A DNA stretch of 64,000 bases, from assembly GCA_034190875.2 (NCBI GenBank), contig CM067356.1, positions 59,134,325-59,198,324 of the forward strand, written 5' to 3'. This DNA comes from Urechis unicinctus. Taxonomy: Eukaryota; Annelida; Polychaeta; Xenopneusta; Urechidae. The position numbers were made by a program, and so were the translations under genes. The notes beneath the pieces are model-generated. The model searched no databases and had not been told where the DNA came from. It saw nothing but the letters and a program-made list of their open reading frames with translations. Shown in pieces: positions 21,725 to 34,297 of this stretch; the first letter of the stretch is position 1, and the number at the start of each line of letters is the position of its first letter.

Positions 21725-23218
21725 GGGGCCCGAGCCGGGACAGCAGAGACAGCAGAGGTTGCCAGTGGAGGAGGACCACGGGCGAATTTGGGGGCTTAAG
21801 ACAGAAGCTATTAGGAACCGGATCCTCGTGGACCCGACAGAACTCCCGCATTGACTCCTTCAATAATCCCGTCGGTTCCCTCAGGCTTTGGCATCCAAAA
21901 CCGCCTAACCACTCTGCGAGGTGGACCAAGAATTTTACGTCTCGGCCCGGCCCCAGCAGATAGTTGGCGATCACATGGAGGACAGACAATCGTTGCCTTG
22001 TCACATCCATGGGGTCCAGGCCTTCATTAAAAACCTCCGGGACATGTTTGGTAAAGCTGTGCGTTTTTGGAGACATCAAATGGGACATCTAGGTGTGGAC
22101 TTCCCCTTGTGGCCGCCCATGTCCCCTCGGGGCGTCTCGCTTACAGCCCCCTGGGACCCACCCTGCACCACCAGGGGTCCTGAGTTGGCTGTTGATTGGG
22201 GGTAGGGGTCGTTGCCGATTGTGATGGGCTTGTGTACCTTCCTCGACTTGGATGACCCTGCACCCCCCTTTTGCCGCTTTACAGGCAAGGTGATTGTCAG
22301 CGCTGGCGCTGCAGTTGCCTGCGCAGCCGGCTGTTTTCGATCACCTGCCTTTGCCTTCCTTCCCCTTCGGACTTTCTTACCTGCCCGCTTGGACTTGGAA
22401 GGGGGTCTTACATCGGGACCAGCCAAACCATCAGCAACACCTGGGCCTTCGATACATTCCACTTGCCTATGTGGATGACACGAAGGCCCCAAACCAGTGG
22501 CAGGGGTTGGGTTACTAAGGGGAGAGCTTGGAAGATTGAAATCCTCCCCCCTACCCAACAACTGACCCAGGATGGATACAGGTTCGGAATCTGAGCATTC
22601 CCCTGTACGTTCCAGCTCCATTGAAGACGTCGAAGCCTCTGCTCTAGTGCCACCCATAACAAGGGGTGACCCTTTTCCAGAGGCCCCAAACCCAAACATG
22701 GGCACTAAGCCTGGCCCTGCTGAGTCAGGGTGGCTGCTGCCCATGCCCCTCCCTGAGCTGGCTACAGGCCGCCCTGAGGACGCCTGCAACGTTCGCTCAG
22801 GGTCACTGGCGCCATCGTTAGCCGAAACATGCGGCAAGGACGGGTCTAAAGCGAGCCCGTAGTCCTTGCTTGGTCCGGCTGGCAACGGAGCTTGGACACG
22901 CCCCCTGCTAGGCAGACCGATAGGGAATACATTGCGGTGTATCCACTCTCGGCTCTGGAGCTGCAGGGACAGCGCTGTCTTAGCTGCCAACCGCAACCAC
23001 TGCTGGTCTTTTCTCGCTTTCGCTTTAGTCACCTGGTGGATAAACGCTTCAACCCGCTGTGCTCCCGTTGTTTTGGGGCACATCATCAATTGCTCCACCA
23101 GAGACCTAGCAGGTATTAGACCCTGCTTCATTGCCCTGGCGACAATTCCACTCTTATTATGAGTTGCCATCCTGAAATCAATTGGTGTATAGCTAATGTC
23201 GTGATTTACAGCGCCCAC
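21543..23218 (-). pseudogene. Extra region between PHD finger and TatD domain
   Basis: Two overlapping long frames cover this stretch. The upstream part has a helical N-terminal region (QRVEAFIHQVTKAKARK, TALSLQLQSREWIHRNVFP), then Pro/Ser/Gly-rich low-complexity sequence and a basic Lys/Arg stretch (KSKRAGKKVRRGRKAKAG). I do not recognise a family. The basic tract suggests nucleic-acid or nuclear targeting. It may form one product with the TatD domain in the living element, which is inference. Confidence 0.45.
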
Positions 23219-23597
23219 ACCGGTACTTATCTATACTAAGTGCATCTGTCACCGTGACGTTCACGCAAGTGCCGTGGTACCATTCACGACAAAAGTCACA
23301 CTGAATCATGAAACGCCCGTGACAAGGTTGGTGGCAAATGCAATACAACTCTTCGTCATCTTTGACATCTTCTTGACCCTCTGGCGGTTGTTTCTGCCAA
23401 TTGGAAATCCACCTTGGCAGGTCCCGGTCTTTGCAGGGCTTGATGCGGTCGTGGTTGACGACGAAGAGGGCATTTTTTAGTTGCACTCTGAATAGAAAGT
23501 CGGATATGCGCTTCACGATGACCGCAGGTCCTTTCCAGGGGGGACTCAGCTTCCGACATTTCCCCTTCAAGGTGGCCATATCTAGGATATACACCAC
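23193..23597 (-). pseudogene. PHD finger at the end of the Gypsy integrase region
   Basis: After a typical integrase C-terminal block (GPAVIVKRISDFLFRVQ) comes YCICHQPCHGRFMIQCDF then CREWYHGTC and YRCGRC, a complete C4HC3 PHD pattern. The YCIC, FMI and W residues resemble PHD fingers that read histone H3 trimethyl-lysine 4 (as in CXXC1, DIDO1). In chromoviruses a chromodomain occupies this place; here a PHD finger does. Role in target choice is inference. Confidence 0.8.
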
Positions 23598-26553
23598 ATC
23601 GCCTTTTTATACGACCTTTCAATTAAGCGGACATCGTAATTACGTTTCATGCGACGCAGCGAGGTTTGGAGCTTAGTCCGGGCAACATCATGGGCACGGC
23701 CTATCTCACTCGTTAGCTGGGCGACGTAATCCGCTTCCTCAACTGTTCCTCCTGTATGATAAGGGAACATCAGGTGTGCCGGTACATTGACTTCCCGCCC
23801 AAGCATGAGTTTATTGGCCGTAAAACCTGTGCTTCTATTAACCGAAGCCCTGAGTGCACCGGCCAGCTGCGACAAATGCATGTCCCATTGGTGTTGGTTC
23901 TTCCCAATGAAACAGCGTACTGCGTCCATTAACGTACGATTGAATCTCTCCACTTGTCCATTAGCAGATGGTCTGTAAGGCGTCGTGCGTGCCTTATGGA
24001 TGTGGAGAGCTTCACACAATGCAGTGAAGAGGCGTGACTCGAAGTTTCTCCCCTGGTCAGAGAAAACTTGGAAAGGATATCCAAACCTAGAGAAGAACTC
24101 ATTCACTGCCACTCTTGCTGTTACCTCGGCAGTTTGACAGGGGAGAGGTATGCACTCGACCCATTTGGTAAATTGGTCAACCATCATGAGCACATACTCG
24201 TTCCCCCTTGAGGTACACGGCAATGGTCCAAGGAAATCGAGGTGTACCCGCTCCATAGGCGCGCCTGCTTGGTATTCTCGCATTGCGCCCTTCCCTTGGC
24301 GGGTAGCCTTCTTGTTTTGGTTGCACGTGCTACAGGATGCTACATAGTTTTCCACATCCTGAGCCAAACCAAACCAATGGAACCTCTCTTTTACTTTGGC
24401 CTTGGTCCGTGCAACCCCCTGGTGGCCCGCAGATGGAATGTCATGGTGTAGATGGAGCACATCTTCCTTCAGACTGGTGGGGACCACCAGGTCCTTTTCC
24501 TGGACCGTCTTCCTTTCCTTGTACAAGACCCCATCTATTAAGCACATACTTTCTTTGTTGATCCAGTAGTACTTAGATGCAGGACTTGAGGAGAACAGGG
24601 TACCTTCCTCCGGTTCCTCTGCAATGCTCAGCCATCGAAGTAGGGCGCTAAGGTCCTTATCTTTTCCTTGTTGCTCTCTTACTTCCTCAGTGCTAAAGCC
24701 CCAGCAGGATGGAATCTGAAAGGCAGCTGGGTCCGCGTCGGTTACTGCATTACAACTGCAGACTTCTACCTGCTCTCCGTGTCGAGTCACTTCTATAAAG
24801 GGCCAGCCTTCCGGTAAAAGGTCCTCTTCTTTAGACACCGGATCCCTGGTTTCTGTTGATGTGTGGGGTGCCTCTATCTGGCACCCCCTAAGGAGCACAT
24901 CCAGGTTGGGAGCCACGTGGTCGCTTTCTTCAGCTCGCGCTTCCGGGGCAGCCTCTTCCATTTTTCGGGTGGCCAGAGGTACGATGTTGTCCACTTCTTG
25001 CTCGAATCTGCCCCAATCCCTCTCAGCACGAGCACAGTATTTGCATCCCTGACATGGCAAATCTTCTAGATCAACCCCAGCCACATAAGCGTTGCATGGC
25101 CCTGGTAGTGGATGCATTCTGGACAGGGCGTCTGCATTGGCGTGTTTCTTGCCTGCACGGTGCCGAACTACCATGTTGTATTGTGATAGTTCTTCCATCC
25201 ACCGCGCCAGCTGTCCTTGGGGTTCTTTGAAGTTGAGAAGCCATGTCAGGCTCGCGTGGTCTGTTCGTATCACAAATGGGCTCCCAAGCAGGTAATGCCT
25301 GAACTGCCGGGTGAACCTTACAACCACCAGCAGTTCCTTGCGTGTAGTGCAGTACCTGCGTTGCTCCTTAGTGAGGGCGAAGCTGCCATAGGCAACTACC
25401 CTCTCCTCACCGTCCTGGACTTAAAGCAGCTCTGCTCCCACAGCCACATCTGACGCGTCAGTGTCAAGGATGAACTAATCCCTTCTGTTTGGTAATGCTA
25501 AGACAAGGCTTGAAAGGCGTCGCGCTGCTCTTTTTCCCATCTGAATCCTTGTTTTCCTGTTACTTGGTAGAGTGGGTCAGCCAACAGGGAGAAGTTTTTG
25601 ATGAAGGAGCGGTGGTAATTGGCGAGCCCCATGAAACGTTCCACATCTTTCGCCTTGGTGGGCTCCGGCCACTTGTCCACCACCGCTGTATCCGTCTCGG
25701 ACATTCTTATATTGTCCCCGTTGACAATTCTCCCTAAGAACTCTACCTCTGTTTGGAAAAACAGGTATTTCTTCGGCTTCAGCTTCAGGCCTTTCTGACG
25801 GAACCGAGTTAGAACCTCCCTCAGGGCCTGTAGGTGTTGTTCGAAGCTTGATCCGAGAACCAGGACGTCATCCAGGAAAGCCAGGACAGTGTTCTAATTG
25901 AGCCCCCGGAGTACCAAGTTGATTACCCTAGCGAATGTGGCAGGGGCATTGCATAACCCGAATCCCATCTTCACGTGTTCAAACAGGCCGTATTTGGTTA
26001 TGAATGCAGTTTTCTTCTGGTCCTCCGTCTTGATTCCTATCTGCCAATATGCCGAATTAGCATCCAATTTGGAGAACCATGTGTTGCCCACTAGGGTGTC
26101 AAGGCAGTCATCCACTAGGGGGAGGGGGAATACGTCTTTGGTGGTTACATTGTTCAATGCTCTATAGTCTATACACCAACGTACCGTCCCATCCCTCTTC
26201 CGTACTAGCACTGGGGCTGAGGCCCATTCCGATGTCGATTCTTGGATCACGCCGGCATCCAACATCTTTCTTAGATGAGCCTCTTCCTCCTCAGCGAATA
26301 CTCGTGGGGTGCGCCTCATACGGACCTTGACTGGCTTGGCTACTCCAGTGTCAATGGAATGCTCTACCTTTGTAAAGTTGCCCAGGTCGAACTCATCCCT
26401 AGCAAACACATCCTTGTATGCTACTAGGGTTGTTTCCAATGCCTCGTACTGTGGCTCTGTTAGATGCTTGCGGGAGGCCTGCAGCATCTCGGTGATATGG
26501 TCAGGTGTGCATTCTTTGGCCTCCCCCTCTGCGGGTGTCCTGACCCCTTGCAC
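23582..26553 (-). pseudogene. Gypsy pol: reverse transcriptase, RNase H, integrase
   Basis: Reverse-transcriptase blocks include VRWCIDYRALNNVT, FPLPLVDDCLD and FSKLDANSAYWQI, with KMGFGLCNAPATF. RNase H is indicated by FVIRTDHASLTWL. Integrase has an HHCC-type finger (HHDIPSAGHQGVARTK then CSTCNQNK), the core blocks VHLDFLGPLP and VFSDQGRNFES, and the glutamate block SANGQVERFNRT. The domain order is that of Ty3/Gypsy. A few breaks are present. Confidence 0.92.
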
Positions 26554-27543
26554 TCATGGTCCTGCCGGCTCTGGTGGGGATACATAGTTCGCGATTGGCA
26601 TAGCTCTCCCCACGAATTCTCCGGCCTTCAGTGTACAGAATCTGTCTGAGGGATTCAGGAACAACACCACCGGTTCCGTTCCGCCGCTTCTAATTGTACG
26701 AGGCACCAGTAAACCAGTTTCTGTTTCCGGTTCGACCAAATAGTCGGGCATAATGGCACTCACATCGCAAACGATCCTGCCCATAGAGTTGGGAGGTATG
26801 ACATGCTTCCGCTTGACCGTTACTCGTGCGGCGGACAGGGTGTCTGTTGCCCTCCCAATATTGAGATTGACCACTTGATTGTCAAAGGCAAGGGTTGCAT
26901 TAGCCATATCTAATACAGCTTGCCACTTGTTGACGAGGATGTCAAATCCCAATAACAGGTCTTGTGCGATAGGTGCAACATATATTTCAGCCTGGTAGAG
27001 CTTATGGCCCACATTCAACTCCACCGGTCCCACAACGAACCCGGCCATAGCCATGTCTCTACCTGCAGTCAGTAGCCTGACATCCCTGACCTTCCGCGGC
27101 TGTGGGTTTAGCTGGCGGAAAACACGGTCAGACATAATCGTGGCTTCTGCAGCGGTATCGACTACGGCATCTACAGTCATACCACCAATCTGCACTGGTA
27201 GGGTAAACTGAGACGCGAATAGGAGTTGGCACACCAATACGCTTTCATTGGGCACCTCATCGGTTACCCTGCTACTGGCCAACTCCGTCACCAGTCCCCC
27301 AATCCGTTGTGCATCATGAGGTCCCCTGTAGTTGTCCAATGGTGTCGATTGTGGTGACCCAATGGATTGAGGAGCCGAGTTTGCTTGATTAACTTGGGTA
27401 AGAGGGGGTATACGAGGTGTCATGGACATTCCTGTGGCGCCAGATGAGCTACCTTTTGCTCGCTCTCTCAGCCCTTGTCCCTTTCGTGCCGCACTACCTT
27501 CACCGGCAGTGCTGACATTCTGGGGAGGAACTCGAGGTGGCAT
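26554..27543 (-). pseudogene. Gypsy aspartic protease region
   Basis: Contains VDAVVDTAAEATIMSDRVF, a retropepsin-like active-site block (DTxA type), and LLLGFDILVNKWQAVLD, the usual downstream ILG-like block. N-terminal sequence is Ser/Pro-rich linker. Lies between gag and reverse transcriptase, as expected. Confidence 0.8.
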
Positions 27544-27682
27544 TGGTGCATCGGCAGAAGTACACAGGTCGCCATGAACCTGTATCCTAGGCCCCTTACC
27601 CGCCAGAACCTTACCCCAGGCTCTACCTTTTACAGCTCACCACAACCCCCTACAGCCCCACAACCCACACAGACCGGAGGCA

Positions 27683-28486
27683 CTAGTGTTGAGGGGATCG
27701 GCGACCTGCCCCTTGGCCCGACCCCTGGGCGTTTCCCGACTTGGTTCCCTGTGGATTTCTGGGACTCCCTTCCCGGGCCATTGGGCATTCCCTCTTAAAG
27801 TGTCCCTGTTTCCCACAACGGAAACAGGGCCCAGTTTCCCTTTTGGGAGATTTATAGCGGGAGGGACTCGGAGTAGCTTTGGGTGACCCCTGTTCTTTCA
27901 GCTTTTGCATGGCCCTAGTCAGGATCAGGACCTCACGCTGCAACTGACTCATCATGCGCGCGAGGCTCTCCACCTCACCAGGGCCAGTTACTGCTGAGAC
28001 CCTTGGGGGTACCCCCTCCCCTTCCCTTCCCCGCATCCGGGACTGCTTCCCGAAGCATGCCTGGTATTGTTGTTGGAAGTCCTTTACCAGGTCAATTGCT
28101 TCGCAGAGGGTTTGCGGGTGCCGCAAGAGGGTGTGGTGCGCCGCATCTCGATCCTGCAGCCCCTGGCAGAACCGAGACACCGTCTGCCACACCCTGTAAT
28201 TGTCGGGCAGGCCAGACAATGCCTCGAGTGACAGACTTCTGATTCTGTCACTCCACTCCATAAGGTCCTCCCCTGGTGCCTGCGTGGCCTGGTTGAACTT
28301 GGCCTGGGCGACCTCGTACAAGCCCCCAGACCCAAAGCGGTGCTCAAGTTCATCCATAACGACACCAAAGGGAACACCCAGATCATCACCTATGATGGCG
28401 GAGTGGACCGCTGCCGCCTTTCCCACCATAGCCCAGCATAGGTATTCGCTCTTCTGATCCTCAGACCAGCCGCGATGCTCGCTCAA
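27683..28486 (-). pseudogene. Gypsy Gag (capsid and zinc knuckle)
   Basis: Contains a helical capsid region (RFGSGGLYEVAQAKFNQ, LMEWSDRIRSLSLEAL, FCQGLQDRDAAHHTLL) typical of Retrotrans_gag, and a CCHC zinc knuckle CFRCGKQGHFKREC near the C-terminus followed by a basic tail. The longest frame begins at a non-ATG codon, so the N-terminus lies upstream. Confidence 0.88.
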
Positions 28487-29617
28487 ATCGCTGCCGGAAA
28501 AATGGACTCCGTCAAATGAAAAGCCCCTAGGGAGGGCCTTGGCCCCTCATAGGGACACCTTGTTTATTCCCAGCGACAGGAGCGGCGCTGTATGCAGAGT
28601 AGGGGGCCGCAGTTTACCGAATGCAGAACTGTTCAAAGTGGCCCGAGGCGTTCCCCGCAACCCGAGGCATACCCACCGGCAAAACTCGACCCGGGATGCT
28701 CAGTATAATGGAGATCAGGGTTACCCCTCGCACTCCCGACAAATGGTACTGACGGAGGTGTGACAGGCAACCGTCTCCTTGGAGACCTCATAGTCCCTAC
28801 AGAACAGGCATCCCATGGTCGGTTCACCGGCGGGGTTGGGAGCAGCCTACGGGGGGAAACTACATTACCCCACATTCCCCTAGGGCTGGCTACAGGATGG
28901 CAATAAGGGGTACCAAGAACAGCAGCGCCAGGTGGACCGGGTGCTTTCTGTCCCTCAAAACCGGGAGGAATGCGGGGCAGGGCCGCAGCATAACGCCCGT
29001 CGCCCCTATCCGCAGGCACGTCACGGCGGTAGTAGCCCCTGAAATCTCCGACCCCTTCAAACAAGGCGCCGCCGCAAGCCCCGAGATCCCCCGAATGGGA
29101 GGGAGGTGAGGCCGCGTCAACACCCGCCAGGCCGGAAGACCCCAAGTTCAACTCCAGACCCGCGATCCGCCGAGGAATGAGGGCAGGCGCAGACGGCAAA
29201 TGCGACCAACCCCTCAACTCCGCCCCGACCTGGATACCGCCGACACTCGGGGTTAGTTCCATTGTGGAACCCCGCTTCCGCATACCCGTCCAACCCGGCA
29301 CATGCAATCCCGCATCCCGGAAGAAAGAAAGATCCTTGACTGCTGGACTTATGACGTCAACTCCTGATCAAGAACCTACAGGCCAGAATTATACCGATCA
29401 ATGGTGAGAAAGAACTTTGTATTTAACCGGCATCACAATGTTTCTGTGATTCTTTTATACGCGCTTTGTCTAAATTGCTCTGTCATGTCTACTCTTAATG
29501 CTTGTTTGCTTTGTTTAATCCCGTTTCAATGTATATTTTTTATTTTATACGCTTTCAAATATTGTCTTAGTATGCTGTGTTAGTTAAATAGCACTCCTCT
29601 ATACGATACGTTAACAT

Positions 29618-29878
29618 ATGTTTCTCTCGTCAATAATGACACATAACGTTTGTAATATTTGTAATTTCCGTGTGCTAAAGTATTCATTAAGTCTCACATG
29701 TTCAATATGTCACCTGAACTGCTTAGCAAATGTAAGTAAGCACGATTCAATTTATGTCGATAGATTAAGAAATAACTGGTACTGTGTCCAATGTATGGGG
29801 ACGATCTTACCTTTCATTAATATTGTCGACGATCACGAATTTCAAAATATAATCAATCCGGGATGCCAATCTACTTAG
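29618..29878 (+). pseudogene. N-terminal Cys-rich (PHD-like) domain of the LINE
   Basis: Reads CNICNFRVLKYSLSLTC, SICHLNC and WYCVQCMGTILPF followed by an acidic DDHEF motif, the typical finger that opens ORF2 of many CR1/L2 elements before the endonuclease. The sequence then jumps directly into the second half of the endonuclease, marking an internal deletion at about 29,878. Confidence 0.7.
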
Positions 29879-29880
29879 TA

Positions 29881-31214
29881 AATATTGATGTGCATACTCC
29901 AACAGCTGAATTTCTCGAAACATTGTATTCATTTTCATTTGCTCCATTAATAACAAAACCTACAAGAATTACTTCGTCCTGCGCTACTTTAATCGATAAC
30001 ATATTTTGTAATTTTCATCCAGAAAGAAATGGTGTCTCGGGTATTATTTGTACTGACATAAGCGACCATTTTCCCATTTTCCATATTGATTCAGAAGTTT
30101 CCTGTCAGACTGGGGCCATCAACAAAAAGCAGAGGTTTTATAATGCAAATAATATTCAGCAGTTCAAAACATCACTCCTGCGGGTAGATTGGAGTTATAT
30201 CTTGCATAACGATGACACACAGAAAGCCTACACTGATTTCCATAAAATCGTTTTAGATCACTTTAATACCCATTTTCCTTTAAAGAATGCAGTTTCTGTT
30301 TATAAAAACGAGAGCCGTGGCTAACAGCAGGGCTCAAAACATCTATACGAGTAAAAAATAAACTGTATATTAAAAATTTAGTGTCCCACCTTAAGCAATA
30401 AAATATATTATAAAGCATATAAAAAACAAACTTCAAAGTATGATTAAAAAGTATGAAAGAGATCATTATGATAGCATGTTATCTATGAACAAAAACAATT
30501 TGAATTGAACTTGAAAAATCATGGACATTGATTAAGGAAGTTCTAAACAAGAACAAGGTCACTAAGTGTCCCGAACAATTTAATATTAATGGAAAACTTA
30601 TATCAAATAAGAAAATAATCTCAAACAATTTTAATAACTTTTTTGTTAACGTTGGACCAAGCTTGTCTAAACATATTCCTGCTACAAATGTTGACCCTTT
30701 GTCATTTGTGAAGAAATCATGTATAAATTCAATTGTGCTCAGTGATACAAGTAAAAATGAAGTCAGTAACATTATTCTGTAGTTAAAAAACACCAGCCCT
30801 GGATGGGATGACTTACCCACAAAGGTTATTAAATCGACATTTGGTGCTTTCTTGACACCATTAGTGCATATTTTAAACCATTCGTTTAATCATGGAGTTG
30901 TTCCCAAAGAACTGAAGTTAGCTAGAGTCGTTCCAATTTTCAAGAATGGGGATGATTCATGTATTAAGAACTATCGACCTGTGTCTGTACTACCAGTCAT
31001 ATCGAAGATTATGGAACGATTAATGTATAATAGACTTATTGATTTTGTTAATAAGCAGAATATTTTGTATGAATGTCAGTTTGGGTTTAGAGAAAATCAT
31101 GGTGCAAACATGGCTTTAACATATTTAGTGAATAAGATTATTGATGCATATGAAGATGATAAGTGTGTACTTGGGAGTATTTTTAGATTTCAGCAAAGCG
31201 TTCGATACCATTAA
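29881..31214 (+). pseudogene. LINE endonuclease C-terminus and reverse transcriptase part
   Basis: Endonuclease motifs include LITKPTRITSSCATLIDNIF and TDISDHFPIFHID. Reverse-transcriptase motifs include LARVVPIFKNGDDSCIKNYR and PVSVLPVISKIMERLMYNR, then YECQFGFRENHGANMALTYL. Frames shift and stop several times (for example a frame ends at 30,324 and another begins after 30,480; the next ends at 31,214 just where DFSKAFDTI should appear), so the copy is dead. Confidence 0.85.
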
Positions 31215-31710
31215 TCACGATATTTTTTTGAGAATGGTGTTCGAGGTATTGTACTTGAATTCCTATATGTACCCAAATGTAAATCACAAATAGCTACTAA
31301 CACTTTTATGTATCAAGGCGTTAAATTGCGGAATGGTATCTGCTATATAATTAAACCATATATGTAGTATTATGCTTTCAAAATAATTTTAAGAAAACAC
31401 ATTGTTGACAAATTGTAATAGTGTTCCCAAGATTCTATCATTTGCTGTTGAATTAACCACACCAAATGTTCAATGATATTTGGCGCACGCAATATCGATC
31501 TTTGTCATTACCATTGTTAGATATGGAGTGTTTACAGTTACTACTATGTCAACATGTTTTTCTGTGCACTTACACGCTGTATTGATTGTAAGGATTCATA
31601 CATCATAAGATGTCTACATCCTTTTGCTTGCTTGTCTTATATATGACACAATTAATATGTATGCACTTGTTGATGTTGCAAGCAATAAATTATTATTATT
31701 ATTAAGAAGT

Positions 31711-33000
31711 AAAATATTAATGACAAGATATTTCCATAGTAGCTGCCATTTATGACATTTTAAGTTCAGACCGAAACAATTTGTGACTACAAAGGTATTG
31801 AGGTTTTGAGCTTCTCTAATATGCTGTTAACTGATCGCTGTCATTATTTAGCTGCCATTCTTACCGGCGTTTTTACCTAGAGTTACCGTTCCCGAAAGGC
31901 TAAAAGCGGCCACCCTGCTCACCGCTAAAGGGATAAGAAGCTCACAAAATAATTTCATTCCAAGTTTACGTGCGCACATTTGGTTTATGCGTGAGATATG
32001 CATCCACTTAACACAATATGATTATCCCTTTGTCGTGGCGACCTATTGCTTTATGACGAAATAATGATCAATGTTGACAAGATGTTAATATCTTAGTATT
32101 AGGATTTACCCAGTGCTAATTGCTTGATGAACGAGACAATTATGGTTGACCACTAATGGATGGACAAGTTCTGTTGGGTTAGTCTGATGATCATTACCTT
32201 GTCGTAGCGTTATGACACCCTCGTTTACCATTTACCTGATTGGTCTGATGATCATTACCTGTCGGAACGTTATGACGCTCCTGTTGATCGTTTATCGTGT
32301 ACTTATAGTCCCACAACAACCAGACGACCACGATTTAAGCTATGGACATTATTTAGTTGCCAGCCCAAGCATTCGTGCACAAGGGCATGATTTGAAGACT
32401 GGTCTTACAGGAAGTCGTGGTGTGTAACCATTGTTAATCGTAGGAAACAAAAAGCGCGACGAGATTTGATATTAAATATAAATCATGTTAATAAGGTTTA
32501 GCAATAATTGGCAAATCAGAATCAACAGGTCTCAACTAGTCTTGTTTGACATATAAATCATGGAGTTGTTGTGACGAGATTATCATTAGTCATGCATTGA
32601 ATTCCAGACCATGCGCTGACGATTATTTATTACTTCTTTTCGTTGCCTTAGACTGTAATTTACTTAGGCGTCATCTGTACAGCTTCTGCAATGCGGTGCC
32701 CAAAGTGCTCACCGACTGTCATTTTGTTCGTCAGATTACGGAAATATGACCCAAAAGTACCTATTCTGTCTATGTGTCAGCCGTGTAAGTATGCGATTTA
32801 AGATGGATATTTGACTTTAAAGATGAGTCCGGCGTATCGAAACGACTAGCTCATGAATAATTAATCGCCTACGTGTGACTTCAGACTCGACAATGTTTTG
32901 ATTGCGAGGCGCGATCTGTGTTACGATCAAAATAGCTGCTGGTAGTTTCATTATTTCATCACTTCGCGAGAGCGAAAAAGAGACAAGCGATTGCGAAGAT
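31711..33000. other. No gene recognised; short local duplication
   Basis: AT-rich sequence. Around 32,180-32,290 a roughly 75-bp block containing GTCTGATGATCATTACC is duplicated. Toward 32,950-33,050 the sequence turns CpG-bearing before a candidate first exon. Confidence 0.45.
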
Positions 33001-33059
33001 CATTTGCAGATCATTGTTGTTCGGCAGAGAATTTTTTTTCTGACAGATTCGAACCAGAA

Positions 33060-33172
33060 ATGAGCGATTCAGACGTCTTTAATGAAGCGAATAAAGACGA
33101 CGGCGATGCCACTGCTGCATCTCACGCAGGTTATCCTGCCCAAGACCTAGGGCGCCTGCCCAAAAAAGCTTG
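33060..33172 (+). CDS. Candidate first coding exon, unknown gene
   Basis: An ATG in good context (CCAGAAATGAGC) opens 37 codons starting MSDSDVFNEANKDDGDATAA, acidic and then GYPAQDLGRLPKKA, and runs into a strong donor (TTG then GTAAGC) at 33,173 with two bases left over. The 5' side is CpG-rich and promoter-like. I do not recognise the protein, and no downstream exon was identified in this window before the TA repeat. Confidence 0.4.
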
Positions 33173-33928
33173 GTAAGCTATGTCTGGTCGTATTTATGCA
33201 CCAGTTCAGCGTATATAAGTTAATCCATGCATTTTACAAACAAACTATGTACCCTATTTTCCTGAACATATTTTCTTACAAAGTTGTTTTATTCCATTAG
33301 ATTATATAATTTCAAAAATATGATGTATATTGACATGTTACAGGTGTTTGTTAGGCCACTGTCAAACAAAGACAGATAATGTGTATGCTATGTGAAGATT
33401 TCCTTAGTCATGAGCTCCATAGATAACAGCCCCATTCCGATTGGTTGCATATCCCACCAACCCGGTTTCAGACCAATCTGTGTGAACACTTGGAACTTGC
33501 AAGTCGCATATTTCTCCGACAGAAAACAACATGGGCACATGTCAGATAATGTGCAAAGGTGAAGGATTGTTTTTATTATTTACACATATATGTATAAAGG
33601 CTTGCAGTAATTATTATCAATTTCATAATACTTATTGGAACCAGTATGACATAAAAACCATTTGCGCATGGATAAATCAACAATGTCACATTGTTATTTT
33701 ACGTGCCCCTAATACCCGAACTATTTTGGAACACCCATTTTGGTGCACAAAATATATAAGTTAAATAAAACAACGAAAATCCAAAATAAGTTTACGAAAC
33801 CGAAACATGTTACTGACAGGCCAACGGAAAACAAGAAATGATCATCATATTGACTATATGTTTTTTCGCCTCCAATGTCCAAAATGGTTGTTTTTTTGCT
33901 ACATGTCTATAATAGTCGCGCATCTATG
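33173..33928. other. Probable intron or spacer
   Basis: AT-rich sequence following the candidate donor. A 77-codon frame at 33,531-33,764 has no domain and lacks splice support. Nothing further seen. Confidence 0.35.
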
Positions 33929-33929
33929 T

Positions 33930-34085
33930 ATGTATATATATATATATATAGATATATATATAGATATATATATATATATATATATCTATATCTAGATCTA
34001 GAGCGATCTATATCTATATCTATATATATATAGATATATATATAGATAGATATATATAGATATATATAGAGATATATATATATAT

Positions 34086-34127
<42 letters not shown>

Positions 34128-34210
34128 ATATATATATATATATATATATAGATCTACATATATCTATATATCTATATCTATATATCTATATATCTATATA
34201 TATCTATATA

Positions 34211-34297
<87 letters not shown>
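33930..34297. repeat. TA / TATC microsatellite
   Basis: Alternating TA with regular TAGA and TATC interruptions; contains a local palindrome around AGATCTAGAGCGATCT near 33,995. Confidence 0.95.

Larger units (their letters stand above)
20630..29390 (-). mobile_element. Ty3/Gypsy LTR retrotransposon with PHD finger and TatD domain
   Basis: All parts lie on the minus strand in order gag, protease, reverse transcriptase/RNase H, integrase, PHD finger, an extra region and a TatD-type nuclease domain. A purine tract (GGTGGGGGGAAG on the minus strand, about 20,738-20,750) followed by TGTGATGACG could mark the start of the 3' LTR, with an AATAAA near 20,675. I could not find a matching 5' LTR at the right edge, where GC-rich leader-like sequence extends to about 29,390. 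Open frames are long, with only a handful of breaks, so it is relatively young but not demonstrably whole. Confidence 0.85.
29391..31710 (+). mobile_element. CR1/L2-like LINE, internally deleted
   Basis: Three blocks of a non-LTR retrotransposon remain: an N-terminal Cys finger domain, the C-terminal part of the endonuclease, and part of the reverse transcriptase, followed by a short block typical of the ORF end (KLRNGICYII...RKHIVDKL near 31,320-31,420) and a 3' end in (ATT)n at about 31,688-31,704. The N-terminal endonuclease and much of the palm and thumb of the polymerase are missing. The TTA-type tail and finger domain fit the CR1/L2 group. Confidence 0.85.

Noticed and set aside
28633-29307. 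224-codon GC-rich frame before gag as a separate gene
   Set aside because: Likely open by GC content in the element's leader; other frames there are equally open and no domain is seen.
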